Source of the DNA: Kiritimatiellia bacterium
GTDB lineage: Bacteria > Verrucomicrobiota > Kiritimatiellia > RFP12 > UBA1067
NCBI GenBank assembly: GCA_017936245.1
Contig: JAGBFY010000200.1
Span: forward strand, 1 to 6,604
Reading direction: 5' to 3'
DNA length: 6,604 bases
The notes under the pieces are model-generated. The model did no database searches. It was not told the DNA's origin and saw only the letters and a program-made list of their open reading frames with translations. Below, one piece after another: positions 1-6,604 of this stretch (positions within the stretch are counted from its first letter, which is position 1; each line of letters opens with the position of its first letter). A program made the translations under genes and the position numbers.

Positions 1-2157
1 CCCTGTTGCGACCGCAAGGGATCCTTTCGCCCATTTGACGCCACAAAGCGGTCTTGGATCGATGATGACCTTATCGCCGCCGACGGCATCTGGAGCAAGC
101 CTGATGCCAAGAATATATTTCTTCATCCATGCATCGACATGTCCGAACATCGGATGGTCGAACGAATGGATTGGCTTCGGATCGCGCCAGCGCTCCCAGA
201 GCGTAGTCGCCCCCTGACGCTCCATATATAGCCACCCGGGAAACTCCTCACGGGCGACTACTGCGGCGGCTTCGTTCCACAGCCCGTTTGACGCCAGCTC
301 CTCAAGAAGGAAATTCGTGCATTGAAGCCCGGTTGAAAGCGCATTGCCACGCGCGGCCACTGCTTCGGCAAGAAGTTTGGCGGCGCAGCGGCGGTTATCC
401 ACGAGACCGTATCTGAGCCCGAACGCCTGACCGCCCTGCGTCAGACGGTCTCCGACAAGCGAATCCTTCACGTGCCGGGCTTTGAACGACATACGCGCCT
501 TTGCCGCCTCCCGCGCCCATGAGGAAGCCTCGCCGGTACGGCCAAGACGTTTTGCGAAAAGTTCAAGAAAATCAAGATAGCGCACCCAGTTTGCCTGAGC
601 GCTCAAGGCGTTATCGACCTTGTCAAGCGCAAGGTGGTCTCCTATACAGGTAGGGATGGCATCATCCGGAAACTTCTCCGCAAGCAGCCCCGCGTAGCGC
701 TCCATCGCCGGATACGCCTCAGCCGTCGTCGCAAGATCGCCATAGTACGAATAGAGAAGATCTGCCAGCACCGGCACACCCATTGCCCAGCCGATCCCTC
801 CAGAGCGTCCGCCGTAACCTCCGTCGTTTATGCCTATGTACGGAGCCGTATCGGTAAACCAACCGTCGGAACGAGCTTCGTCAAGATTGTCTCGCACCGT
901 CTTTCGGTAGAACTCGCGCATGTCAAAGTTATGGATAAACGCCTCTGCGCAGGCCGCGACATCCGCTCCGTAGCCGTACTTCTCACGAGCAGGGCAATCC
1001 GACTGGACGCTCATGATATTGTTGAGAAACGTCCGCCGGCAGATGCGGTGAATGGCATTGAGACGAGGATTCGAACATTCAAACGAGCCGTTTTCGGCAA
1101 CCGCACTAGACATTTCCACTTGCCGGAAATCTTCGGGCGAAGGTTCCGCGTCAAGCCCGATCACCTCCATGTACCGAAAACCATGGAAAGTGAAACGTGG
1201 CTCAAATACAAATTCCTCCGCTCCTGCAGCGATGACGGTATCGACCTGTTCAGCATACGGTATCTGCCCATAGCATGCGGAACGCGCGAAAAGAACGCCG
1301 TTGGTAAGCGCTTCTCCCTGACGGAAACTCACGGACGCGCCCCGTTCGAGTCCCTTGAGTCGTGCACGAACGACTCCTGTGCGGTTCTCCCCGAAATCGA
1401 CGAGCCACACGCCGTGCCTGACCGGACTGACGGATTTCGCCGAATGGACTCCTCGCACGGTCACAAGCGGTGCATTATTCTCTTCAATTCGTCCGGATGC
1501 ACCTTCGACAATTCTGACGGGACTCCATACCCGATCGACAAGCCGCATATCACGCTTCTCGCCCATATATACGGAATTGTAGACGACATTCCCTTCAGCG
1601 GAGATCCACGACGGATCTGAAACGATAGTCACGGAACCGCCGTCCGTATACTCAAGCCTCAGCCATACCTTTACGCACGGATCACCGACCGCAAGCGTAC
1701 GACGCATCCGCAAACCGAAATTCTCAAGCGGATATGGATTGCGCCATCCGTTGCCTAGCGCAATCTCAATGCGGTTGGTCGCACCGAAAACAAAACCGGT
1801 TATGTCGTAGGTGTCGGCAAGGATCCGTTCGCGATACTGCGTCCATTGAGAAATCGCGGTGGAAGTTACGGACTGGCCATTGACGGAAACATCATAGAAC
1901 CCAAGAGAGGCAATGCGAACCATTGCGCGGGAAAGCGGCTTGGCAACGCAAAAACTTCGTGCCACAATCGGATTGCGTCGCGGAACGAAAGTCTCCATTC
2001 CACCCGAACCCTGCTGGGTGCTTCCGGAAATCCACAATGCTTCATCCTGATGTTCAGATGATGTGCAGACGGCTGCAAAGGCAGTCAAACACGAAAAAAA
2101 CAAAACGAGCGGCGTCAGTTGCCTTAACTTCGCTCTTTCTCGAATTCTATATCGCAT
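1..2157 (-). CDS. Exported GH78 alpha-L-rhamnosidase, C-terminus cut by window edge
   Basis: This enzyme should remove terminal alpha-L-rhamnose from a glycan by the inverting mechanism of family GH78. The frame is open for 719 codons from ATG 2157 and runs off at position 1. Residues 1 to about 30 look like a signal peptide: a very basic start (MRYRIRERAK), then a hydrophobic stretch ending in TAFAA. Domains in order are an N-terminal beta domain (about 40-215, with YDVSVNG and GNGWRNP), a concanavalin-like domain (about 230-350), the (alpha/alpha)6 catalytic barrel (about 355-690) and the start of the C-terminal beta domain. The barrel carries SDCPAREKYGYGAD, giving D387, E392 (expected general acid) and D399, and GATTLWERW, giving E655 (expected base). 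These match the conserved GH78 acidic residues, so it is probably active. Probably only the end of the C-terminal domain is missing. The gap from the GH2 gene is 25 bases. The exact rhamnoside substrate cannot be read. Confidence 0.93.
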   Translation of the reverse strand, partial: MRYRIRERAKLRQLTPLVLFFSCLTAFAAVCTSSEHQDEALWISGSTQQGSGGMETFVPRRNPIVARSFCVAKPLSRAMVRIASLGFYDVSVNGQSVTSTAISQWTQYRERILADTYDITGFVFGATNRIEIALGNGWRNPYPLENFGLRMRRTLAVGDPCVKVWLRLEYTDGGSVTIVSDPSWISAEGNVVYNSVYMGEKRDMRLVDRVWSPVRIVEGASGRIEENNAPLVTVRGVHSAKSVSPVRHGVWLVDFGENRTGVVRARLKGLERGASVSFRQGEALTNGVLFARSACYGQIPYAEQVDTVIAAGAEEFVFEPRFTFHGFRYMEVIGLDAEPSPEDFRQVEMSSAVAENGSFECSNPRLNAIHRICRRTFLNNIMSVQSDCPAREKYGYGADVAACAEAFIHNFDMREFYRKTVRDNLDEARSDGWFTDTAPYIGINDGGYGGRSGGIGWAMGVPVLADLLYSYYGDLATTAEAYPAMERYAGLLAEKFPDDAIPTCIGDHLALDKVDNALSAQANWVRYLDFLELFAKRLGRTGEASSWAREAAKARMSFKARHVKDSLVGDRLTQGGQAFGLRYGLVDNRRCAAKLLAEAVAARGNALSTGLQCTNFLLEELASNGLWNEAAAVVAREEFPGWLYMERQGATTLWERWRDPKPIHSFDHPMFGHVDAWMKKYILGIRLAPDAVGGDKVIIDPRPLCGVKWAKGSLAVATG

Positions 2158-2160
2158 GCA

Positions 2161-2166
2161 CACCTC
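2161..2166 (-). promoter_or_regulatory. Ribosome binding site of the GH78 gene
   Basis: On the minus strand GAGGTG ends three bases before ATG 2157, with the GAGG core five bases from it. This supports that ATG as the start, and the signal peptide follows directly. The site lies in the 25-base gap after the GH2 stop codon. Confidence 0.65.
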
Positions 2167-2182
2167 ACATCAGGCAGGAATG

Positions 2183-4120
2183 TCATTTCCCCATGGTCGC
2201 GTTGCGAAACACGCGTTCGTGCCCGGCCTTCAGATTTTCGGGTGTGAACTTTACGACCTTACGGTCATAGGTGAGGATCCCGTTTATCTCCACCTCTACA
2301 TCCGTGGTCTGCGTATATATAGCACCTCCAAGCCCGTTCTTCGCCATATCCGCGACCTTGTCCAAAAGCGCAAGATATGTCTTCTCCAATCCTTCTTTGG
2401 TTTTTGTATCCTCAATGCCGCCATATCCCCAATTGCCTTTGCCGTCCTTGAACTCCTTCCACAGATGACCGGCCACAGGATGCCCCAAACCACCATACTC
2501 TCCGAGGAAGCTTATCCGACGATCGTTGACCGCAAACATGGCCGGTCCACGATAAAGGTGCATATCCACCGTATCGGCGGCTTCACATTCTCCAATGGGT
2601 TTATGTTTCGTCTCTACACGATTCTCCCATTTCCATCCTTTGGGGAGCAAATGACCCCCTTCCCAATCCCAACATCCGCTTGGTCCGTTCACGAGTCTTG
2701 ACGAATCGTATCTCCGGACAAAATCAAGCGTCTGATGCGTAAGAAACTCCCCAGGCTGCGACCAGCCTTCATTGTACGGACACCACATGACAATGGACGG
2801 TATGTTCCGCAATGTATCCATCATTCCCTTAAGTTCCTTGCGCTGGAGATGATAACGCGCAAGAACCTTGCTCCCCATTGGATCCTTGTATGAATCAGTA
2901 CCGCTGGGAAGATCCTGGATGACAAGAATTCCAAGCCTGTCGCAGCAAGCGTAGTACTGGAGAGGTTCGACCTTGATGTGCTTGCGCAATGTATTATAGC
3001 CACAATCCTTGAGGATTCTTACATCATATTCCATCGCCTCTTCTGATGGAGGGGTGAGAAGTCCGTCCGGCCACCAGCCCTGATCGAGAGTGCCCATCAA
3101 AAAGTATGGCTTGTTGTTCAGAAAGAACCGCAGAAAACCTTTTGCATCCTTGCGTTTTTCGATCTTCCTCATTCCGAAATAGCCCGAAAATGAATCATCC
3201 CCGCATTTGACGTTGAATGTATAGAGATGGGGCGACTCCGGACTCCAAAGCTTAAAGCCGTCCGGCATTTTCACCGTTACCATCCTGTCGCCGTCACCTT
3301 CTGCAGATGCGATTTTCCTGCCGTCATCGAACACTGTGATTTCGACATCTTCATCAGGCTCACTTCCTGCGATATCAAAATTGAACCTGACTTCACCCTT
3401 GTCTATGTCAGTCACGCATCTGTAGGATTCGACATGCGTTTCTGGAACCGTCTCTATCCATACCGTCTGCCAAATGCCAGAGACGCGGGTATAGAAGCAT
3501 CCACGCGGTTTGAAGCTCTGCTTGCCTCTGGAATTGATGAAATCCTCGGTGGGATCCCAGACGCATACGGTAAGCTCGTTGTCACCCTTCTTGACATAGT
3601 CTGTGATGTCAAGGGTGAATGGATTCTGTCCACCTTCATGCGGCACATCCGTGACCTCATTGTGCCCGATAAACACCATCGTACGGAAATCGACGGCGCC
3701 GAAGTGCAACAATATCCGCTCGCCTGGCCGAGGGTTGCACTTTATGGTACGGGTATACCACAGAAACTCGTCCGGATTCAAAAGTCTTCCCACTCCTGAA
3801 AGCGCACTCTCAATCGAAAAAGGCACGAGAATCTTGCCGTCCCATTTCTTGGGTCTACCGGAGGTGTTCGTCACACTCGTAACGGCATAGTCCCACAAAC
3901 CATTCAGATTTGTCCACCTTTCACGCACCATCTGCGGACGCGGATAGCTACGCCATGCGTTTTCAGGAGTTACAGCCGCACCCCATTCCGTCGTGAGGGG
4001 CGACGCGGCTTTTTCATAGCCAGATGCCGTAAATGCCACAACAATGCAGGCGCACATTACCGGCAGCACACCAGTACGATGTGAAGATGTTCCACACTTC
4101 AACCAGCCATTCCGTTCCAT
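2183..4120 (-). CDS. Exported GH2-family glycoside hydrolase (beta-galactosidase/glucuronidase-like)
   Basis: This 645-residue retaining glycosidase of family GH2 should cleave a terminal beta-linked sugar; which sugar cannot be read. ATG 4120 is chosen because AGAGGAG lies six bases upstream and a signal-like stretch follows (GVLPVMCACIVVAFTASG, residues 17-34). The frame stays open upstream to 4582, but that part overlaps rhaT in another frame and is not coding. Domains in order: a jelly-roll sugar-binding domain (about 65-225, with NLNGLWDY and the SGIWQTVWIE ending typical of GH2), an immunoglobulin-like domain (about 228-318, with LWSPESPHLY) and a TIM barrel (about 325-625). Acid/base E451 sits in MWCPYNEGW and nucleophile E541 in FLGEYGGLGHPVAGH. 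At about 645 residues it is shorter than LacZ (about 1,020) because it lacks the C-terminal LacZ domains. It lies 68 bases after rhaT and 25 before the rhamnosidase, so it probably acts on the same glycan. Confidence 0.92.
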   Translation of the reverse strand: MERNGWLKCGTSSHRTGVLPVMCACIVVAFTASGYEKAASPLTTEWGAAVTPENAWRSYPRPQMVRERWTNLNGLWDYAVTSVTNTSGRPKKWDGKILVPFSIESALSGVGRLLNPDEFLWYTRTIKCNPRPGERILLHFGAVDFRTMVFIGHNEVTDVPHEGGQNPFTLDITDYVKKGDNELTVCVWDPTEDFINSRGKQSFKPRGCFYTRVSGIWQTVWIETVPETHVESYRCVTDIDKGEVRFNFDIAGSEPDEDVEITVFDDGRKIASAEGDGDRMVTVKMPDGFKLWSPESPHLYTFNVKCGDDSFSGYFGMRKIEKRKDAKGFLRFFLNNKPYFLMGTLDQGWWPDGLLTPPSEEAMEYDVRILKDCGYNTLRKHIKVEPLQYYACCDRLGILVIQDLPSGTDSYKDPMGSKVLARYHLQRKELKGMMDTLRNIPSIVMWCPYNEGWSQPGEFLTHQTLDFVRRYDSSRLVNGPSGCWDWEGGHLLPKGWKWENRVETKHKPIGECEAADTVDMHLYRGPAMFAVNDRRISFLGEYGGLGHPVAGHLWKEFKDGKGNWGYGGIEDTKTKEGLEKTYLALLDKVADMAKNGLGGAIYTQTTDVEVEINGILTYDRKVVKFTPENLKAGHERVFRNATMGK

Positions 4121-4126
4121 ATGAAT

Positions 4127-4133
4127 CTCCTCT
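4127..4133 (-). promoter_or_regulatory. Ribosome binding site that sets the GH2 start
   Basis: The minus strand reads AGAGGAG, then ATTCAT, then ATG 4120, a near-ideal Shine-Dalgarno with six-base spacing. It decides the start codon, because the reading frame stays open for another 154 codons upstream, into rhaT. Confidence 0.8.
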
Positions 4134-4188
4134 GATTGCAGAGCCTGAAAAGACCCTGAATTTATTTTCCACCGTTTCGACAGACCGC

Positions 4189-5241
4189 TTATCTTGAACC
4201 GAGCGAAATCACCGTAAAGCTCGTCAGCAGAATCAAGGTGCCGAGCGCGAGAGATAGACGGGTCTTGAAGCCTGTCCCTTTCCATTCGCCTGTGGCAACA
4301 CCGATGACTGTCGAGAAAAGGATTGTAGAGGCCATGACAATGGCGAAGGAGATGTAGCCAAGATCGCCCATAAGCGGTTCGCCCGCCTTCTGGCAAACAA
4401 ACTGCATCACCCAAATGACGCCGACGATCGAAGCAAAAATCCAGTTTCTGAGAATGGGTCCATTGCGCAGATAATCCCCGAACGTACGGTTTTTGAAGTG
4501 CTGCTGCACGACCCACGCCGCCTGCACGATGAAACCGCCCCAGAGGACAATCATGATGACAGGCATCCCCTGCCAGGACCAAGGTTCTCCCGCCTTCACA
4601 ATGCCGGCGCCAACCGCGGCTTCATAAGCGGCCTTTTCAATGGATCCGCCCGACTGAAGACCGAAGTTCATGCAGGCCGAACAAAGGCCAGAGACAAGTG
4701 CCACAACAATCCCCTTCTTGAAATCAAATTCGGCGACGGCCTTCTTCTTTTCCTCTTCAGGAAGCTCATTCTCCTTGAGCTTTCCTGCATATCCAACGAA
4801 GCATATCCCAATAAGCGAGCCAAGAACTCCGCCCAACACCATGATCGAGCCTGAATCCTTCACCAGATCGGCGGCTCGTCCCTGAACGACAGGCGGAATG
4901 AGCGTGCCGGTGGCGGCGCACAGTCCGCAGCCGATGGCAAGGCCCAGCCCGATTCCGAGGTAGCGCACCATAAGTCCCCATGTAAGACCGCCAATCCCCC
5001 AAACGGCGCCGAAACCGACACACTGAAGAATCACCGATGTCTTGGCAGACATGGCAACCGACCAGAAATCAGGAACCGCGATAGCACATATGACCGCAGG
5101 CATGATGAGCAGCCCGACCACACAGTAGAACATCCACCATGTTTCATATGCCCATCCCTTCACTCCACGTGCAGGGAGAAGAAATGTTGCACCCGCGAAA
5201 CCGCCAAGCGCAAACACAAGCATTCCAAGTACAGGATTCAT
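4189..5241 (-). CDS. rhaT: L-rhamnose/proton symporter RhaT
   Basis: This inner-membrane protein of 350 residues should import L-rhamnose together with a proton. It resembles E. coli RhaT (344 residues, recalled from memory) along its length. The shared features are an early KGWAYETWW segment (E. coli KKWSWETMW), FGAVWGIGGLTWGLMVRYLG near residues 77-96 (E. coli GAMWGIGNINYGLTMRYLG), TGTLIPP near 111-117, AGKLKE near 152-157, and EFDFKKG followed by a SGLCSACMNF helix near 171-193. About ten hydrophobic segments can be seen, roughly at 4-22, 35-56, 70-90, 95-118, 133-152, 175-196, 227-248, 266-284, 294-316 and 328-346, as in the family. The charged loop at 153-176 is probably cytoplasmic. ATG 5241 has GAGAGG five bases upstream. 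It is the first gene of the probable rhaT-GH2-GH78 operon and would take up rhamnose released by the exported rhamnosidase. The stop is TAA. Confidence 0.93.
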   Translation of the reverse strand: MNPVLGMLVFALGGFAGATFLLPARGVKGWAYETWWMFYCVVGLLIMPAVICAIAVPDFWSVAMSAKTSVILQCVGFGAVWGIGGLTWGLMVRYLGIGLGLAIGCGLCAATGTLIPPVVQGRAADLVKDSGSIMVLGGVLGSLIGICFVGYAGKLKENELPEEEKKKAVAEFDFKKGIVVALVSGLCSACMNFGLQSGGSIEKAAYEAAVGAGIVKAGEPWSWQGMPVIMIVLWGGFIVQAAWVVQQHFKNRTFGDYLRNGPILRNWIFASIVGVIWVMQFVCQKAGEPLMGDLGYISFAIVMASTILFSTVIGVATGEWKGTGFKTRLSLALGTLILLTSFTVISLGSR

Positions 5242-5246
5242 CTATT

Positions 5247-5252
5247 CCTCTC
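5247..5252 (-). promoter_or_regulatory. Ribosome binding site of rhaT
   Basis: The minus strand reads GAGAGG followed by AATAG and ATG 5241, a good Shine-Dalgarno with five-base spacing. It confirms the rhaT start, which also matches the family's usual length. Confidence 0.75.
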
Positions 5253-5356
5253 TTTCGTTTTCACCACCATCCCACAGACGAGATAGATTCATTCTTTGAA
5301 GGGCATATATGATATCACAACATGACGTTTCGAGCCCCATTTTTTTTTTCTGAAAC

Positions 5357-5385
5357 ATTTTGTAATGTCCCTTGCAGCCATTCAA
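5357..5385 (-). promoter_or_regulatory. Weak candidate sigma-70-type promoter for rhaT operon
   Basis: The minus strand reads TTGAAT (5385-5380), a 17-base spacer, then CAAAAT (5362-5357). Each box matches four of six positions of the E. coli consensus and the spacing is ideal. Such matches occur often by chance and promoter preferences of this organism are unknown, so this is only a candidate. It would give an untranslated leader of about 110 bases. Confidence 0.2.
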
Positions 5386-5426
5386 TCGACCGTGAAGTCA
5401 CCTCCGCGCATCAGTTTTATTACCCA

Positions 5427-5466
5427 AAAGCAGCAGAACGTACTTTTCAGAACATTCTGCTGCTTT
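5427..5466 (-). terminator. Probable Rho-independent terminator, possibly bidirectional
   Basis: AAAGCAGCAGAA (5427-5438) and TTCTGCTGCTTT (5455-5466) form a perfect 12-bp inverted repeat with 16 bases between the arms. Two more pairs are possible inside after one mismatch. On the minus strand the hairpin starts 22 bases after the TAA of the repetitive protein gene and ends in TTTT. On the plus strand the U-tract is TTTCTTTT, which is slightly better, so it may work both ways. It separates the right-hand gene from the rhaT operon. The loop is longer than in many terminators. Confidence 0.65.
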
Positions 5467-5488
5467 CTTTTAGGACAAATAACACACG

Positions 5489-6604
5489 TTACTTAATCGC
5501 TATAGCCCAAGTGCCGATCTTCTTGATGGTAGCTGTGCCATAGCCGATTCCATCAATCAGGACACCTGTCACGGTTGCCTTGTGCTTTTTGAGCTTATTC
5601 TTTTCGATTGCATACACGGTAAACGAACCTGAAAACGATCCGTCTTTCGACTTATAGGTAAGCTTAAGGCCAGATGCATTAGCTACTTCCTGACCCTTCT
5701 TGCCCGGAGCAATGTCAGGTTCAGGATCCCCCTTCTTATACGTAACCTTTGCAGCCTTCACTCCATCAGCAACAACCCATTTCTTACCGGAAACAGAGAC
5801 GCTTTCACCATCCGGTAGAACTGCATAGCCTTTAATCACTTCAATCGCATCCGGAATAAGTTCCGTAATATCCCCTTCAATATTGAACTTTGCCCCGTTT
5901 ACAAGCGTTCCGGCCTTACCGATTACCGCACCATCAAGTCCGATAATCTCAGCATTGCCGCCATCAATCGGAAGCCAGATTGTAAAGGCGAGGTTTACAG
6001 ACTTCTTCGAGTAGATAACGGGGATACATATCATCTCCTCACCAATGAGTGCCTGCGCCTTTGCGGACACCTTTTCGCCATTGTATGTACCTTTGATCGT
6101 AACCTTGCCCTTCTTAGCGATGGTGACAGAAAGAATACCGCCATCGCAGATCATCGAGTAAGCGTCTAAATAAGGCTCAAGTATTTCTTCAGCAGCAGAT
6201 TTCTCATCCTTATCCTTGGAAGAGAAGAAGTTGCGGGCACCATCAATCTCGTACTTACCGAAAGTACCGTAAATACCATCTAAGCCGAATTTAAGCATCA
6301 GCGTACGATCGCTCTTCTTATAAGTTGCAATAAACTCACCAATATCAAGGTCTAGCTCACCCTTAAGAGTAATCTTTTTCTCGCCAGTTAGCTGTATCGC
6401 TACAGATGTCTTAGCCGTAGTTACACCTAGCTTCTTATTCAACTTAGGCTTAGATACCTTAGCTTGAATAGTGCCCATAACTACATTATCAAGATAAATA
6501 TACCCATCATACACCGATGCCGCATTCTCAGGAGCCGTACCTACGAGCTCATCGCCAGCAACGCGATAATCACCCTTGCCAAGCTCAGGCTTAATCTCTG
6601 ACCA
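5489..6604 (-). CDS. Repetitive beta-rich, probably exported protein, C-terminal part only
   Basis: The function is not known. The frame is open from the window edge (6604) to TAA at 5489-5491 and gives the last 371 residues. A GTG at 6514 could be read as a start, but the frame continues upstream in the same style (PELGKGDYRVAGDE) and no start is evident, so the gene almost certainly begins outside. The protein is rich in Lys, Gly, Val, Ile and Thr in alternating patterns that suggest beta strands. Loosely similar units recur: around 63-83 (TGEKKITLKGEL), 157-183 (VTIAKKGKVTIKGTYNGEKV) and 313-362 (LTYKSKDGSFSGSF, then GVLIDGIGYGTATIKK). A strand-rich middle holds DGIYGTFGKYEIDGARN (109-125). 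There is no catalytic motif, and no hydrophobic anchor or LPXTG-type signal at the C-terminus. I recall similar proteins, often large and in many copies, from gut Kiritimatiellota genomes, where a surface or secreted role is a guess. A terminator follows, so it is probably transcribed apart from rhaT. Confidence 0.85.
   Translation of the reverse strand, partial: WSEIKPELGKGDYRVAGDELVGTAPENAASVYDGYIYLDNVVMGTIQAKVSKPKLNKKLGVTTAKTSVAIQLTGEKKITLKGELDLDIGEFIATYKKSDRTLMLKFGLDGIYGTFGKYEIDGARNFFSSKDKDEKSAAEEILEPYLDAYSMICDGGILSVTIAKKGKVTIKGTYNGEKVSAKAQALIGEEMICIPVIYSKKSVNLAFTIWLPIDGGNAEIIGLDGAVIGKAGTLVNGAKFNIEGDITELIPDAIEVIKGYAVLPDGESVSVSGKKWVVADGVKAAKVTYKKGDPEPDIAPGKKGQEVANASGLKLTYKSKDGSFSGSFTVYAIEKNKLKKHKATVTGVLIDGIGYGTATIKKIGTWAIAIK

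Larger units (their letters stand above)
5242..5426 (-). other. Non-coding leader upstream of the rhaT operon
   Basis: About 185 bases lie between the terminator and rhaT with no convincing gene. Read on the minus strand, the stretch holds a run of ten A (5340-5349), an 8-base palindrome TGATATCA (5310-5317) inside an AT-rich patch, and the rhaT ribosome binding site. Control of the operon must act here if transcription starts after the upstream terminator. No recognisable operator for a known rhamnose regulator is evident, and no stable hairpin or riboswitch-like fold stands out by eye. Confidence 0.5.

Noticed and set aside
634..1620. A 328-codon open frame on the plus strand
   Set aside because: It lies antisense to the catalytic part of the GH78 gene, whose 719-codon frame has intact family motifs. 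Its Arg/His-rich translation resembles no protein I know and it has no good ribosome binding site.
2063..2701. A 212-codon plus-strand open frame spanning the GH78 start and the GH2 end
   Set aside because: It is antisense to two clear genes and crosses their junction. The translation shows no domain, and the opposite strand explains the sequence fully.
3227..3799. A 190-codon plus-strand open frame
   Set aside because: It is a shadow of the GH2 jelly-roll and immunoglobulin-like domain coding region, with no start signal and no recognisable motif.
4144..4160. Direct repeat CCTGAA at 4144-4149 and 4155-4160, spaced 11 bases, between rhaT and GH2
   Set aside because: Two six-base copies are easily expected by chance, and the gap shows no promoter or hairpin to go with them.
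4498..4854. A 118-codon plus-strand open frame inside rhaT
   Set aside because: It is antisense to a gene matching RhaT along its length. The composition is that of reversed membrane-protein codons.
5322..5543. A 73-codon plus-strand open frame covering the intergenic region and terminator
   Set aside because: It crosses the inverted repeat and the end of the repetitive protein gene, lacks a ribosome binding site and contains a Phe run coded by the T-tract.
1..6604. Search for CRISPR arrays, tRNAs, insertion-sequence ends, integrase or phage genes and defence systems
   Set aside because: No repeat-spacer periodicity, cloverleaf, terminal inverted repeats or matching protein motifs were seen. 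The coding space is filled by four explained minus-strand genes.

Overview
The window looks like bacterial DNA from a Gram-negative glycan degrader. The closest fit I can suggest is a gut or rumen member of the PVC group, such as Kiritimatiellota, Verrucomicrobiota or Lentisphaerota. This is an inference from two things: a RhaT-type rhamnose symporter beside exported glycosidases, and a repetitive lysine/glycine-rich beta-type protein of a kind I associate with gut Kiritimatiellota. No rRNA or other marker gene is present to confirm it. All supported genes lie on the minus strand, so the window reads from right to left.

The right end (6604 to 5489) holds the C-terminal 371 residues of a repetitive, probably exported protein of unknown function. 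Its beginning lies outside the window. A 12-bp perfect inverted repeat (5427-5466) follows its stop codon and probably terminates its transcript. The next approximately 185 bases (5242-5426) are non-coding and must hold the promoter of the following genes, although no strong promoter can be read there.

Three genes then follow in one direction: rhaT (5241-4189), an exported glycoside hydrolase family 2 enzyme (4120-2183) and an exported family 78 alpha-L-rhamnosidase (2157 to beyond position 1). The gaps are 68 and 25 bases, each gene has a good Shine-Dalgarno sequence, and no terminator is visible between them, so they probably form one operon. The inferred logic is that the GH2 enzyme trims a beta-linked sugar, the GH78 enzyme releases L-rhamnose from the same glycan outside the inner membrane, and RhaT imports it with a proton. 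The cytoplasmic rhamnose pathway (isomerase, kinase, aldolase) and any regulator are not in the window.

I found no RNA gene, CRISPR array, insertion sequence, integrase or phage gene. Nothing here is convincingly a new defence or mobile system. The least explained items are the repetitive protein at the right end and the substrate of the GH2/GH78 pair.
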